The notes: generated by a model from the sequence alone, not told the origin. A stretch of DNA of 64,000 bases from Motilimonas eburnea (GCF_021295345.1 NZ_JAIMJB010000021.1:1-64000); one strand, 5' to 3'. Numbered from the stretch's first letter, positions 1 to 8,578 are shown. Numbers and translations are program-made.

Positions 1-28
1 GCTTAAGTGCGGGGGAGGGGATAAGCAC

Positions 29-50
29 AAAAAAGGCCACCGAAGTGGCC
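29..50 (-). terminator. Rho-independent terminator of gltX
   Basis: Read on the minus strand there is a 6-bp GC-rich stem (GGCCAC/GTGGCC at 45-50 and 35-40) closed by a UUCG tetraloop and followed by a run of six U. It lies about 20 bases after the gltX stop codon. Confidence 0.9.
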
Positions 51-71
51 TAGCAATCTAGCGGTTGGCGA

Positions 72-1481
72 TTAGCCCGCGCGCTGCGCGATAAACTCAA
101 GGGCTTGACTGATGCGCGCGATGCTGCGCGTTTTACCAATCAGCTTTAACGTGATGTCCAATGAAGGTGATTGGCCTGCACCAGTGATGGCGACGCGTAG
201 CGGCATGCCCACCTTACCCATACCTAACTCAAGCTCGGTGGCGGTATCGGCAATCGCTTGGTGTAAGATAGCTTCATCTTGCCAGTCTTCGATGGCGGCT
301 AACTTGTTCTGGACAGTTGTAAGGGCCTCAGCAGCAACGGGACGCAGGTGTTTTTTCGCCGCAGTAGGGTCAAATTCACTGAAGTCTTCATAGAAGTAAC
401 GGCTTGATGCGGCCAACTCTTTTAGGGTTTTGGCGCGGTCGGCTAGGGCAGGGATAATATCCGTTAGTGCGGGGCCGTTATTCGTATCAATACCTTGGTC
501 TTGCATATGCCAGCTTAGGTACTGCGCAATGTGCTCTGGCTCGCCAGTTTTGATGTAATGCTGGTTTAGCCAGTTTAGTTTTTCGGTATTAAAGGCCGAT
601 GCGGCTTTGTTAATGTCTGTTAGCTTAAATAGCTCGGTCATTTCGGCAATCGAGAAGATCTCTTGATCGCCATGAGACCAACCTAAGCGTACTAAGTAAT
701 TTAAAATCGCTTCAGGCAGGTAGCCGTCATCACGGTATTGCATCACACCCACCGCACCATGGCGTTTTGATAATTTTGCACCGTCATCGCCTAAGATCAT
801 AGAGACATGCGCATACACAGGTACAGGTGCGCCTAACGCCTTAAGGATGTTAATTTGACGCGGCGTATTGTTAATATGATCTTCACCACGAATAACGTGG
901 GTGATGCCCATATCCCAGTCGTCTACCACCACACAGAAGTTATAGGTTGGTGAGCCATCGCTGCGTAAGATGATGAGGTCATCGAGCTCGCTGTTGTTAA
1001 ATTCAATGGTGCCGCGCACTTGATCGTCAAACACCACACTGCCTTCGGTTGGGTTTTTAAAACGAATTACATAAGGCTTGTCGGCAGGGTAGTCGGTGCG
1101 GTTGCGCCATTCACCGTTATAGCGTGCACTTTCGCCACGTGCCATTTGCGCTTCACGCATGGCTTCTAATTCTTCAGGTGTGCAGTAACAGCGGTAAGCT
1201 TTGCCCTCATCAACCAATTGCTGGATCAACTCTTTGTAGCGATCAAAACGTTTGGTTTGGTAGTAAGGACCTTCATCCCAGTTTAAACCTAACCAGCTCA
1301 TGCCTTCTAAGATGGCATCAACCGCAGGTTGAGTAGAACGTTCTAAATCTGTGTCTTCTATTCGTAGAACAAATTCGCCTTGATTCGCTTTTGCATATAA
1401 CCATGAATAAAGAGCGGTACGAGCGCCGCCTATATGTAAATAACCGGTAGGGCTGGGAGCAAAACGCGTTTTAATCGTCAT
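72..1481 (-). CDS. gltX: Glutamyl-tRNA synthetase
   Basis: Cytoplasmic class I aminoacyl-tRNA synthetase that charges tRNA-Glu with glutamate. The 469-residue length matches the roughly 470 residues of the gammaproteobacterial enzyme. The N-terminus [14 protein letters not shown] holds the HIGH-type ATP motif and KLSKRHG is the KMSKS-type loop. The reading frame stays open to a TTG at 1553, but the start is placed at ATG 1481 (MTIKTRF): it aligns with known GltX N-termini, AAAGGA lies upstream, and the longer start would fall inside the likely promoter. In the zinc-binding insertion the first pair (CYC) is present. The second Cys/His pair seen in E. coli is not: the equivalent stretch reads NGEWRN. 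It is transcribed away from the tRNA-Val cluster, an arrangement familiar from Shewanella-type genomes. Confidence 0.97.
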   Translation of the reverse strand: MTIKTRFAPSPTGYLHIGGARTALYSWLYAKANQGEFVLRIEDTDLERSTQPAVDAILEGMSWLGLNWDEGPYYQTKRFDRYKELIQQLVDEGKAYRCYCTPEELEAMREAQMARGESARYNGEWRNRTDYPADKPYVIRFKNPTEGSVVFDDQVRGTIEFNNSELDDLIILRSDGSPTYNFCVVVDDWDMGITHVIRGEDHINNTPRQINILKALGAPVPVYAHVSMILGDDGAKLSKRHGAVGVMQYRDDGYLPEAILNYLVRLGWSHGDQEIFSIAEMTELFKLTDINKAASAFNTEKLNWLNQHYIKTGEPEHIAQYLSWHMQDQGIDTNNGPALTDIIPALADRAKTLKELAASSRYFYEDFSEFDPTAAKKHLRPVAAEALTTVQNKLAAIEDWQDEAILHQAIADTATELELGMGKVGMPLRVAITGAGQSPSLDITLKLIGKTRSIARISQALEFIAQRAG

Positions 1482-1524
1482 AATCGACTTATGTCCTTTA
1501 GTTTTGAATAGAAAAGTTGGCGTC

Positions 1525-1553
1525 ATTTTATCCTCGTGGCGCGCCAAGCTCAA
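1525..1553 (-). promoter_or_regulatory. Putative sigma70 promoter of gltX
   Basis: On the minus strand TTGAGC (1553-1548) and TAAAAT (1530-1525) are separated by 17 bases and point toward gltX, about 45 bases before its chosen start. Inferred from consensus only. Confidence 0.55.
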
Positions 1554-1664
1554 TTTTTGTTGCTCAGTAATTACCTATTCGGTGTTTTTTAGTGCGGGTT
1601 TTGCTGTGTTTTTGCGCAAATTAATTAAATAATGTTCAGTCGTACAAAATTGAAAAAAAAGAGG

Positions 1665-1692
1665 TTGACGCTTTCGCTTTGCTCCCTATAAT
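1665..1692 (+). promoter_or_regulatory. Promoter of the tRNA-Val cluster
   Basis: TTGACG at 1665-1670 and a perfect TATAAT at 1687-1692 are spaced by 16 bases. The GC-rich stretch acgccctc follows the -10 box, the discriminator type found at stable-RNA promoters under stringent control. The first tRNA starts about 50 bases downstream and no other promoter of this quality lies within the cluster. Confidence 0.85.
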
Positions 1693-1741
1693 ACGCCCTC
1701 ACAAACACAGCGGATGTCGCAAATGACAAAAGTTGGTTGAC

Positions 1742-1817
1742 GGACGATTAGCTCAGTTGGGAGAGCACCGCCCTTACAAGGCGGGGGTCACTGGTTCAAG
1801 CCCAGTATCGTCCACCA
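1742..1817 (+). tRNA. tRNA-Val (anticodon UAC), copy 1
   Basis: Full cloverleaf with encoded CCA. The acceptor stem is GGACGAU/AUCGUCC and the anticodon loop is CUUACAA between CCGCC and GGCGG, giving UAC (Val). Only this copy and copy 6 carry the A3-U70 pair; copies 2-5 have G3-C70. Confidence 0.97.
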
Positions 1818-1854
1818 CTACTCTAGATGAGTAGGTTAGCAAGCATATTCTGTT

Positions 1855-1930
1855 GGGCGATTAGCTCAGTTGGGAGAGCACCGCCCTTACAAGGCGGGGG
1901 TCACTGGTTCAAGCCCAGTATCGCCCACCA
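1855..1930 (+). tRNA. tRNA-Val (anticodon UAC), copy 2
   Basis: Acceptor stem GGGCGAU/AUCGCCC with encoded CCA; the body is identical to copy 1. It is directly flanked by an inverted repeat: ATTCTGTT at 1847-1854 pairs with AACAGAAT at 1930-1937, which would extend the acceptor stem in the precursor. Confidence 0.97.
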
Positions 1931-1970
1931 ACAGAATAGCAAGTTGACAATTGAAGTAACCTATAAAGTT

Positions 1971-2046
1971 GGGCGATTAGCTCAGTTGGGAGAGCACCGC
2001 CCTTACAAGGCGGGGGTCACTGGTTCAAGCCCAGTATCGCCCACCA
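1971..2046 (+). tRNA. tRNA-Val (anticodon UAC), copy 3
   Basis: Identical in sequence to copy 2, with CCA encoded. TATAAAGTT at 1962-1970 is the reverse complement of AACTTTATA at 2064-2072, so this copy is also bracketed by its own inverted repeat. Confidence 0.97.
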
Positions 2047-2079
2047 CTTCAACACGAAGTGCCAACTTTATACTCTATC

Positions 2080-2155
2080 GGGCGATTAGCTCAGTTGGGA
2101 GAGCACCGCCCTTACAAGGCGGGGGTCACTGGTTCAAGCCCAGTATCGCCCACCA
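2080..2155 (+). tRNA. tRNA-Val (anticodon UAC), copy 4
   Basis: Identical in sequence to copy 2, with CCA encoded. CTCTATCG at 2073-2080 pairs with CGATAGAG at 2191-2198. Confidence 0.97.
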
Positions 2156-2213
2156 CTTCAGTACCGAAAGTATATACGGTAATGAAGTACCGATAGAGAC
2201 AAACCATTAAGCT

Positions 2214-2289
2214 GGGCGATTAGCTCAGTTGGGAGAGCACCGCCCTTACAAGGCGGGGGTCACTGGTTCAAGCCCAGTATCGCCCACCA
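2214..2289 (+). tRNA. tRNA-Val (anticodon UAC), copy 5
   Basis: Identical in sequence to copy 2, with CCA encoded. ATTAAGCT at 2206-2213 pairs with AGCTTAAT at 2320-2327. Confidence 0.97.
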
Positions 2290-2334
2290 CTTCAACATCG
2301 CAAGCATGCTTGAGGTACCAGCTTAATAAAATAT

Positions 2335-2410
2335 GGACGATTAGCTCAGTTGGGAGAGCACCGCCCTTACAAGGCGGGGGTCACTGGTTCAAGCCCAGTA
2401 TCGTCCACCA
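2335..2410 (+). tRNA. tRNA-Val (anticodon UAC), copy 6
   Basis: Last of the cluster and identical to copy 1, including the A3-U70 acceptor pair, with CCA encoded. No flanking inverted repeat of the kind seen around copies 2-5 is apparent. About 160 bases without an obvious terminator separate it from the next gene. Confidence 0.97.
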
Positions 2411-2568
2411 TCTCGTTTTACTCTTCTTCAGCATCCAAAAACATAAACTAAGACAACTAGAACAACTTAGTGTCTCATTCCGTGCCATCACTTCTACTTT
2501 GTTGATATACTCGCAACTCATCATAATCCAAATAAATATCGCGTTATTATTGCTGGCAAAGGATGCAA

Positions 2569-4119
2569 ATGGACATGCTTAAACGGTCCCTGTGGTTAGG
2601 GCTCATCTCACTGTGCTACATCGCGGGCTGCGCACAACTGCCAGCGAATGACAACCTTGCGCAAACCTTTGTGCTTCAAGATGTCAGTGATACTAAGTTA
2701 AACCAGGCTGTTGCTGAACAAGTGGCTAATCACCCCGGTAAATCAGGTGTGACCATGTTAATTGATGGTATCGATGCCTTTATCGCGCGCGTCGCTTTAG
2801 TCCAAGCCGCACAAGTTTCATTAGACCTACAATACTACATTTGGAAAAACGACTTAACGGGGCGTTTATTGGTAAGTCAGTTGCTTGATGCTGCTGATCG
2901 TGGCGTTCGGGTGCGTATTTTGCTTGATGATCTGGATACATCAGGTAAAGCTCAAGGCCTGCACTTATTGGACATGCACCCCAATATTGAAATTCGTTTC
3001 TACAATGTGTTCGCTCACCGCCGTTTTCGTGCCTTTGATTTTGTGACCGATTTAGATCGGGTGAATAACCGCATGCATAATAAATCCTTCACGGCCGATA
3101 ACGCATTCACCATCGTCGGTGGGCGTAACATAGGCAATGAATATTTTGGCGCCCAGAGCCATGCCGAATTTCGTGATTTAGACGTGTTGGCCGCAGGTGA
3201 AGTGGTCAGTGAAGTTTCTAATGTGTTTGATACGTATTGGAATAGCCACTTGGTTTGGCCTAGCTCGGTATTTTTGGGTGAGCAGGCTTTTACTGAACAA
3301 GAGTACCAACAAGCCAGAGCACACTTTCAGCGTCAAACAAAGCAAGATAAGAACAATCCATACCTCGAGGCGGTAGAGCAAGTCGTCCTTGACGCCCAAT
3401 TTAACCAGCGAATGCAGAACTTACGTTGGGTTAAAGCAGATATTTATGCCGATGCGCCCGATAAGGCTTTGCAAGATGCTATCACCAGTGAAAGCCATAT
3501 CGCTCCTTTGATTGGCAAATTATACCAATCGGCTACACAAGAATTAATGATCGTGTCACCTTACTTTGTGCCCAATGATGCTTTGGTTGAGCTATTTGCG
3601 GACTTAACCAAACGCGGCGTCGTGGTCAAAATCATCACTAACTCCCTTGCATCTAACGATGTCAGCATAGTGCATGCCGGTTATATCAACTACCGTAAAC
3701 CCTTATTACAAGCGGGGGTGCAGCTATATGAATTTAAACCCACGCTAAATGAAGAGTATGTTGATTCGCGCAAGTGGTATGGCTCATCCCATTTAAGCTT
3801 GCATTCCAAGGTCTTTATTACTGATAAGCAGCAGGTTTTTGTTGGCTCATTTAATTTAGATCCTCGCTCTGTATTACACAATACTGAAATGGGCATGTTG
3901 ATCCATTCGGCGGCTATCGGCATATCATTAGTGGAGGCCATCGAGCAGCACATTGATCGCCTCAGCTATCAAGTTAAACTGGACCAACAAGGTGACTTGA
4001 TTTGGCAAACGACAGAAGCCGGTGAACAAGTTGTTTTAACGAAAGAGCCCTACACCAGCTGGTGGCAACGCGTGAAGCTAACCGTTCAGTCTTGGCTAGT
4101 CATTGAAAGCTATTTGTAA
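2569..4119 (+). CDS. clsC: ClsC-like cardiolipin synthase (phospholipase D family)
   Basis: 516-residue phospholipase D superfamily protein with two HKD motifs: HNKSFTAD near residue 170, followed by VGGRNIGNEYF, and HSKVFITD near residue 412, followed by VGSFNLDPRS. The order and neighbouring motifs (LDLQYYIW, RVRILLDD, RMHNKSF) match E. coli ClsC/YmdC, which makes cardiolipin from phosphatidylglycerol and phosphatidylethanolamine at the inner membrane. Unlike that protein the N-terminus is a lipoprotein signal ending in YIAGC, so the product is probably a membrane-anchored lipoprotein. In-frame ATGs lie at 2563, 2569 and 2575. AAAGGA at 2558-2563 overlaps the first, so 2569 is chosen. It is followed after 13 bases by the next gene. 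Substrate is inferred from family resemblance. Confidence 0.85.
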   Translation: MDMLKRSLWLGLISLCYIAGCAQLPANDNLAQTFVLQDVSDTKLNQAVAEQVANHPGKSGVTMLIDGIDAFIARVALVQAAQVSLDLQYYIWKNDLTGRLLVSQLLDAADRGVRVRILLDDLDTSGKAQGLHLLDMHPNIEIRFYNVFAHRRFRAFDFVTDLDRVNNRMHNKSFTADNAFTIVGGRNIGNEYFGAQSHAEFRDLDVLAAGEVVSEVSNVFDTYWNSHLVWPSSVFLGEQAFTEQEYQQARAHFQRQTKQDKNNPYLEAVEQVVLDAQFNQRMQNLRWVKADIYADAPDKALQDAITSESHIAPLIGKLYQSATQELMIVSPYFVPNDALVELFADLTKRGVVVKIITNSLASNDVSIVHAGYINYRKPLLQAGVQLYEFKPTLNEEYVDSRKWYGSSHLSLHSKVFITDKQQVFVGSFNLDPRSVLHNTEMGMLIHSAAIGISLVEAIEQHIDRLSYQVKLDQQGDLIWQTTEAGEQVVLTKEPYTSWWQRVKLTVQSWLVIESYL

Positions 4120-4132
4120 AAGAGGCCGTTAA

Positions 4133-4813
4133 GTGGAAAATTTTTCGCAGTTATACCAAAGAGCCTGTCAGCGAAAGGGGGGAGAAGCTGCACTGAAGGC
4201 GCTACTTTCACCGGTTATTTCTGATCAGGCGCTGTTAAGGATCCCCGATCATCGATTTTTAGCTACCTTTACCCAAACTATTTTTCAATCCGGTTTTGTG
4301 TGGTCGGTGGTGCGTAATAAGTGGCCCGGTTTTGAAGAGGCCTTTTTCGGGTTTGAGCCTGAAAAAATGGTGCTCCTTAATGACCAACATATTGAGCGTT
4401 TGTGCCAAGACTCGCGGATCATCAGAGCGCGGCAAAAAATCATCACTGTGCCGGTGAATGCTCAATTGATGTTAAGTCTAGAAAAGCAATACGGCAGTGT
4501 AGCCGACTTCATTTCACAGTGGCCAACATCTAACTGGGTTGGGCTTTGGCAATACTTTAAACAACACGGCTCACGTTTGGGCGGCAATATTACCCCTTAT
4601 ACTTTGCGAAAATTGGGCATAGATACCTTTATTTTAACCAAGGATGTTGAAAGCTATTTACGTGGCCATGGCTATTTAGATGCGGGACTCACGAGTAAAA
4701 AAGGCTTACAACAATGCCAAGATGCGTTTAACGCCTTGCAGCAGCAAAGTGGCCTGTCGCTGACGCTCTTGAGCCAAATCATTGCTTATTCCGTCGGGGA
4801 TAATCACCTATAA
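4133..4813 (+). CDS. Tag-family DNA-3-methyladenine glycosylase I-like protein
   Basis: 226 residues starting at GTG, with AGAGG upstream. Residues about 45-110 align with E. coli Tag (3-methyladenine glycosylase I), including the stretch that ends VVRNKWPGFEEAF and the segment ERLCQDSRIIRARQKI. Two departures are visible. The Glu of the Tag substrate pocket (LEGQQAG in E. coli) is replaced: the matching segment reads FTQTIFQSG. The Cys and His residues that bind zinc in E. coli Tag are not evident, the C-terminal part being longer and different. It may be a divergent glycosylase or a non-catalytic relative. It sits 13 bases after clsC and is probably cotranscribed with it, and converges with the antiporter gene. 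Confidence 0.7.
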   Translation: MENFSQLYQRACQRKGGEAALKALLSPVISDQALLRIPDHRFLATFTQTIFQSGFVWSVVRNKWPGFEEAFFGFEPEKMVLLNDQHIERLCQDSRIIRARQKIITVPVNAQLMLSLEKQYGSVADFISQWPTSNWVGLWQYFKQHGSRLGGNITPYTLRKLGIDTFILTKDVESYLRGHGYLDAGLTSKKGLQQCQDAFNALQQQSGLSLTLLSQIIAYSVGDNHL

Positions 4814-4822
4814 CTCAAAGAA

Positions 4823-6019
4823 CTATGGTTCGTCCCTTTGATTCAATCCCAGCCTATTAGCTAAGGGTGCCAGTAAGCTCCCCTGTAATAAGATAGAAAA
4901 CAGCACAATAAAGAACACCATGTGTAATATGGTGCTGGCTTCTGATACCCCTGCTGCAGCGGGGATCAAGGCAAACACAATCGGGGTGGCGCCTTTCAAG
5001 CCGATAGCCGAGATAAATAACCGCTTTTTGCTGCTGGCCTTAGGAAAGGCTAAATAGACTAATTGCACGGCTAATGGCCGAGCAACCAAGATGAGTAGCA
5101 ACGCCGGTAAAATCGAAATTAAAAATACCTGCAACAGCTGTTGAGGGAATATTTGTAGGCCAAGAATGATAAACATTAATGCCTGAGCCAACCAAGATAA
5201 GGCGTTGAAAAAGTGTTTGTTGATTTCTTTACCTCGCTTTAACTCATTGCCAAAAATAACCCCACAGATGTAAGCAGCGATCAACACATTGCCGCCCACC
5301 ATGTCAGTACCAAGGGTGACTAAAGCAAAGCAGGCCAGTATGAACACGGGAACCAGACCGTATTCACCTAAGTTTATGTAGTTGAGCGCCTTTACCGCTA
5401 TCTTTCCGATCAGAAAGCCCGCGATGCAACCAAGGACAATTTGCGACAACAAGCTAAGAGCCACCTCTGACGCGGGAGGCATGATGCCTTGGTTAAGCAA
5501 AATTTCGGTGAGAATAACCACCATGACCAGCGCAACGGGATCGTTGGTCGCGGATTCAAACTCTAGCACGGTGTCGGTATTTTCTTTAAGCTTGAGCTTT
5601 TTCGCTTCTATGATAGAAAACACCGCGGCGGCATCGGTTGAGGCGACCACAGCAGCAAACAATAAGCAGGTAATAAAATCGAAATCCAGTAGCCAATAGA
5701 GTATGCCGGCGAAAATCAAGGTAGTGAGAACCACGCCAAACGAAGACAAGGCGCCGCCTTCTTTCCAGGCCCGTTTTATATTCGCAGTGGGAGAATTTAG
5801 GCCACCAACAAAAACGATGATGTTAAGGGCGATGCCGCCGATAACAGAAGTGGTGACAAAGTCATCATAGACAAAATTCCATTCACCATTACCAAACGCA
5901 AGGCCGACGGCCATAAAAATCAGTAAAGATGGCACGCCTAAGGTTTTTGAAGGGTGGTGCAGTAAGATGCCAATGATCACAAGAGCGGCCATGCCCATAA
6001 CCGCGAGTTCGAAGTTCAT
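4823..6019 (-). CDS. NhaP-type (CPA1 family) cation/proton antiporter
   Basis: 398-residue polytopic membrane protein with about 11-12 hydrophobic segments. The motif FESATNDPVALV matches the S/G-NDP ion-binding signature of NhaP/NhaP2 antiporters, and GLKGATPIVFALIPAAAGV is the conserved late transmembrane motif. It most resembles the membrane half of the K+/H+ antiporter NhaP2 (CvrA), but ends where that protein continues into a cytosolic TrkA_C and CorC-type regulatory region. It is therefore a short, membrane-only form. Ion preference (K+ or Na+) cannot be read from the sequence. Its stop lies 9 bases from that of the convergent glycosylase-like gene. Confidence 0.85.
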   Translation of the reverse strand: MNFELAVMGMAALVIIGILLHHPSKTLGVPSLLIFMAVGLAFGNGEWNFVYDDFVTTSVIGGIALNIIVFVGGLNSPTANIKRAWKEGGALSSFGVVLTTLIFAGILYWLLDFDFITCLLFAAVVASTDAAAVFSIIEAKKLKLKENTDTVLEFESATNDPVALVMVVILTEILLNQGIMPPASEVALSLLSQIVLGCIAGFLIGKIAVKALNYINLGEYGLVPVFILACFALVTLGTDMVGGNVLIAAYICGVIFGNELKRGKEINKHFFNALSWLAQALMFIILGLQIFPQQLLQVFLISILPALLLILVARPLAVQLVYLAFPKASSKKRLFISAIGLKGATPIVFALIPAAAGVSEASTILHMVFFIVLFSILLQGSLLAPLANRLGLNQRDEP

Positions 6020-6169
6020 ATTACCTTTCGTTCCTTTAACAAGTTGAGGGGCTAGCGCTCAGCAGGTTTGGTTTATCCAAATAGCCTTGAGATACTTGTT
6101 ATCATATTCGTTTTCAGGCACTAACAAAAGTAAATGAAAACCCTTAGCTCGATGTTACTTGAGCTGGGC

Positions 6170-7069
6170 TCACAGTTTGCTCGTGATTTCTGTCAACGCA
6201 TGCTGGAGCTCCGGGTAATGAAATTCAAACCCTGAGTCGAGTAATTTACTGGGTAATACGTTTTGCCCATAAATGAGAATTTCACTCATTTCACCAAACA
6301 GCAGTTTTAGTACGACGCTGGGCATAGAAAATAACACAGGGCGGCGTAGCGCCATGGCGAGGTGGCGAGTAAACTCTCGATTGGTAACTGGGTGGGGGGA
6401 TGTTAGGTTAAAAGGCCCATGTAAGCTGTCTTGGCTTAAAAGCCAGCGGATCGCCGCCACCATGTCATCGATGTGGATCCAAGACATATATTGGTAACCC
6501 GAGGCCATTTTTCCACCTAGGCCCATTTTGAAAGGAGGCAGCATTTTTTGTAATGCGCCGCCTTCGTGGCTAAGCACTATCCCAGTGCGTAAGGTGCAGA
6601 CCCGAGTTTGTTCACTTGCTTGGTTGGCGATGGCTTCCCATTGTTCACACACTTCATGACTGAATTCGTGATGAAAATGGGTAAAGGTTTCATCAATTGG
6701 CTGGGCATCTTGGCGGCCGTATATGCCGATGGCAGAGCCACTGAGCAAGACTTTTGGTGGGTTACTTGAGGCTTTGATCAGGTAAACCAAGGTTTGGGTG
6801 ATTTGCCAGCGGCTTTGACAGATACGCTCTTTTTGCGATGGGCTCCATCTTTTATCGGCGATGGGCTCTCCAGCAAGGTTGATGACGGCATCGAAATCAT
6901 TTAAATCTTGCCATTGAGATAAGCTCTCAACTAATCGAACATTGTGGCCTAATCGCGCTTTCGCCCGTTGCGGCTGGCGAGTTAATACGGTTAATTGATG
7001 GTCCTGTTTGAGTTTATTGCATAGGGCTTTACCAATTAATCCGCTACCGCCGGTGATCAGGATATCCAT
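6170..7069 (-). CDS. yfcH: TIGR01777-family NAD(P)-dependent epimerase YfcH
   Basis: 299-residue extended short-chain dehydrogenase-like protein. The N-terminus MDILITGGSGLIGKAL is the Rossmann nucleotide-binding loop (GGSGLIG). INLAGEPIADKRW and the C-terminal segment rich in PSVVLKLLFGEMSEILIYGQ mark the YfcH/TIGR01777 family with its DUF1731 tail. The family is called a sugar-nucleotide epimerase from fold similarity; no substrate is established. It is a single gene, divergent from tqsA. Confidence 0.9.
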   Translation of the reverse strand: MDILITGGSGLIGKALCNKLKQDHQLTVLTRQPQRAKARLGHNVRLVESLSQWQDLNDFDAVINLAGEPIADKRWSPSQKERICQSRWQITQTLVYLIKASSNPPKVLLSGSAIGIYGRQDAQPIDETFTHFHHEFSHEVCEQWEAIANQASEQTRVCTLRTGIVLSHEGGALQKMLPPFKMGLGGKMASGYQYMSWIHIDDMVAAIRWLLSQDSLHGPFNLTSPHPVTNREFTRHLAMALRRPVLFSMPSVVLKLLFGEMSEILIYGQNVLPSKLLDSGFEFHYPELQHALTEITSKL

Positions 7070-7200
7070 ACTTGCCTCAATAATTTTGATTTATTTTATA
7101 GTATTACGTTAAATCAGTGGAAAAGGATGTTATTTTGCTAGCAAATTTTATCCTTGCTGTGTTGTACTTTGCTAACCCTTTAAAATAATAAGGAAATGAC

Positions 7201-8250
7201 ATGCCAGAGCCATCCGTAGCCAGCCGAGGCTTATTCATTGCGTCCGCGATCGTTATCTGTTTAGCTGGGTTAAAAGCCGCCAGTAGCTTAGTGGTGCCTT
7301 TTCTGCTGGCGATGTTTATCGCGATCATTTGTCATCCCATTATTAATTATCTGGTCGCTAAACGCTTGCCGCGCACCTTGGCGATCACCTTGGTCATCGT
7401 CGTGATTGTACTGGCTTTTGTCATCTTGGGCAGTGTGGTTGGCGCTTCCGTGGTGGAGTTTAAGACTCAATTACCCACTTATGAGGCACAACTAACCCAG
7501 CGTTTTGTTGGCTTCAATCAATGGCTACTTGATCACGATATTATTCTCACCACAGACATTCTAAGAGAATACTTTAACCCCAGCATTGCCATGAACATGG
7601 TGACAAACATGCTATCGGGATTTGGCAGTGTGTTGACCAATGTTTTTCTGCTGCTATTAACGGTTGTGTTTATGTTGGGCGAAGCCACCGATCTGCCTGC
7701 TAAGCTCCATTTAGCGTTTCGTGACCCTGGTATGAAGTTAAAAAGTTTGGATAAATTTCTTCATTCTGTAAACCAATATATGCTGATCAAAACCTTTGTC
7801 AGCATCGCGACGGGTTGCATCATTTCATTTATCTTATGGGTTATTGGCGTTGATTTTTATATTCTCTGGGGTGTGTTGGCCTTTTTACTCAATTACATCC
7901 CCAATATAGGCTCGATTATTGCGGCAATCCCTGCGGTGATCCTCACGTTTTTACAGCTTAGCTTAGGCCATGCAGCTGTCGTGGCTGCTTGCTATATTCT
8001 CGTCAATACCATCATGGGTAATGTTGTTGAGCCTCGGTATTTGGGGCGTGGGCTAGGGCTATCGACCTTGGTTGTGTTTTTATCATTGATTTTTTGGGGC
8101 TGGTTACTTGGCACCGTGGGAATGTTGTTATCGGTACCGCTCACCATGATCTTGAAAATAGGCCTAGAAAATAGCGCTCAAGGCCGGTGGTTTGCAGTGT
8201 TGTTAAGTTCAGATACCTCAGCGGTGGATGAGCTAAAAACCAGCAAATAA
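7201..8250 (+). CDS. tqsA: AI-2E family transporter TqsA
   Basis: 349-residue inner-membrane protein, close in length to E. coli TqsA (344). Conserved stretches include LNYIPNIGSIIAAIPAV, NVVEPRYLGRGLGLSTLVVF and LSVPLTMILKIGLE. The usual topology of this family is two N-terminal helices, a soluble loop, then five or more helices. E. coli TqsA has been linked to export of the autoinducer AI-2; other members of the family transport ions, so AI-2 is not assured as the cargo. AAGGAA lies 7 bases before the ATG. Divergent from yfcH and followed by the MITE-like element. Confidence 0.88.
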   Translation: MPEPSVASRGLFIASAIVICLAGLKAASSLVVPFLLAMFIAIICHPIINYLVAKRLPRTLAITLVIVVIVLAFVILGSVVGASVVEFKTQLPTYEAQLTQRFVGFNQWLLDHDIILTTDILREYFNPSIAMNMVTNMLSGFGSVLTNVFLLLLTVVFMLGEATDLPAKLHLAFRDPGMKLKSLDKFLHSVNQYMLIKTFVSIATGCIISFILWVIGVDFYILWGVLAFLLNYIPNIGSIIAAIPAVILTFLQLSLGHAAVVAACYILVNTIMGNVVEPRYLGRGLGLSTLVVFLSLIFWGWLLGTVGMLLSVPLTMILKIGLENSAQGRWFAVLLSSDTSAVDELKTSK

Positions 8251-8261
8251 TGAAAACGTGT

Positions 8262-8571
8262 CTAGGGCATGTTGACCTTTCGCGGTTAATTTTTGTTCGA
8301 GTGGGAGACACCCTGTCTAAAAGCGTTTTGGGCAAGGCGAGCAGTGTGTAGCTTAGCATTCTAAGTAAATACTGCTCAACAACGAATAGAATGCTTACGC
8401 CCGAAGGGCTTTAGCCGAATCCGCAGGACAGCGTTTGTTGGTCATTTCTACTGCGTTAGCGCCTTTTCGCGTAGATGACTATGCCACAAAGATGCTGCCT
8501 ACAACGATTGTTTTGTATAAATACCCAACAAATCGCTGCAAAAACAAACTCAAAAGATCAACAGGCCCTAG
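8262..8571. mobile_element. MITE-like non-coding element, 310 bp
   Basis: The ends are a 19-bp terminal inverted repeat: CTAGGGCATGTTGACCTTT at 8262-8280, and at 8553-8571 a sequence whose reverse complement is CTAGGGCCTGTTGATCTTT (17 of 19 identical). No reading frame fills the interior. An inner pair AGCATTCTA/TAGAATGCT could form a secondary stem. Size, terminal repeats and lack of coding potential fit a miniature inverted-repeat transposable element that would rely on a transposase elsewhere. No clear target-site duplication beyond a possible TA within CTAG. Confidence 0.7.
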
Positions 8572-8578
8572 CCATTAC

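Noticed and set aside
1742-2410. CRISPR-like array of about 76-bp repeats with 33-58 base spacers
   Set aside because: The repeats fold into complete tRNA-Val cloverleaves with encoded CCA and a stable-RNA promoter. The open frames crossing this stretch (1827-2210 and 2229-2582) are by-products of the repeated tRNA sequence.
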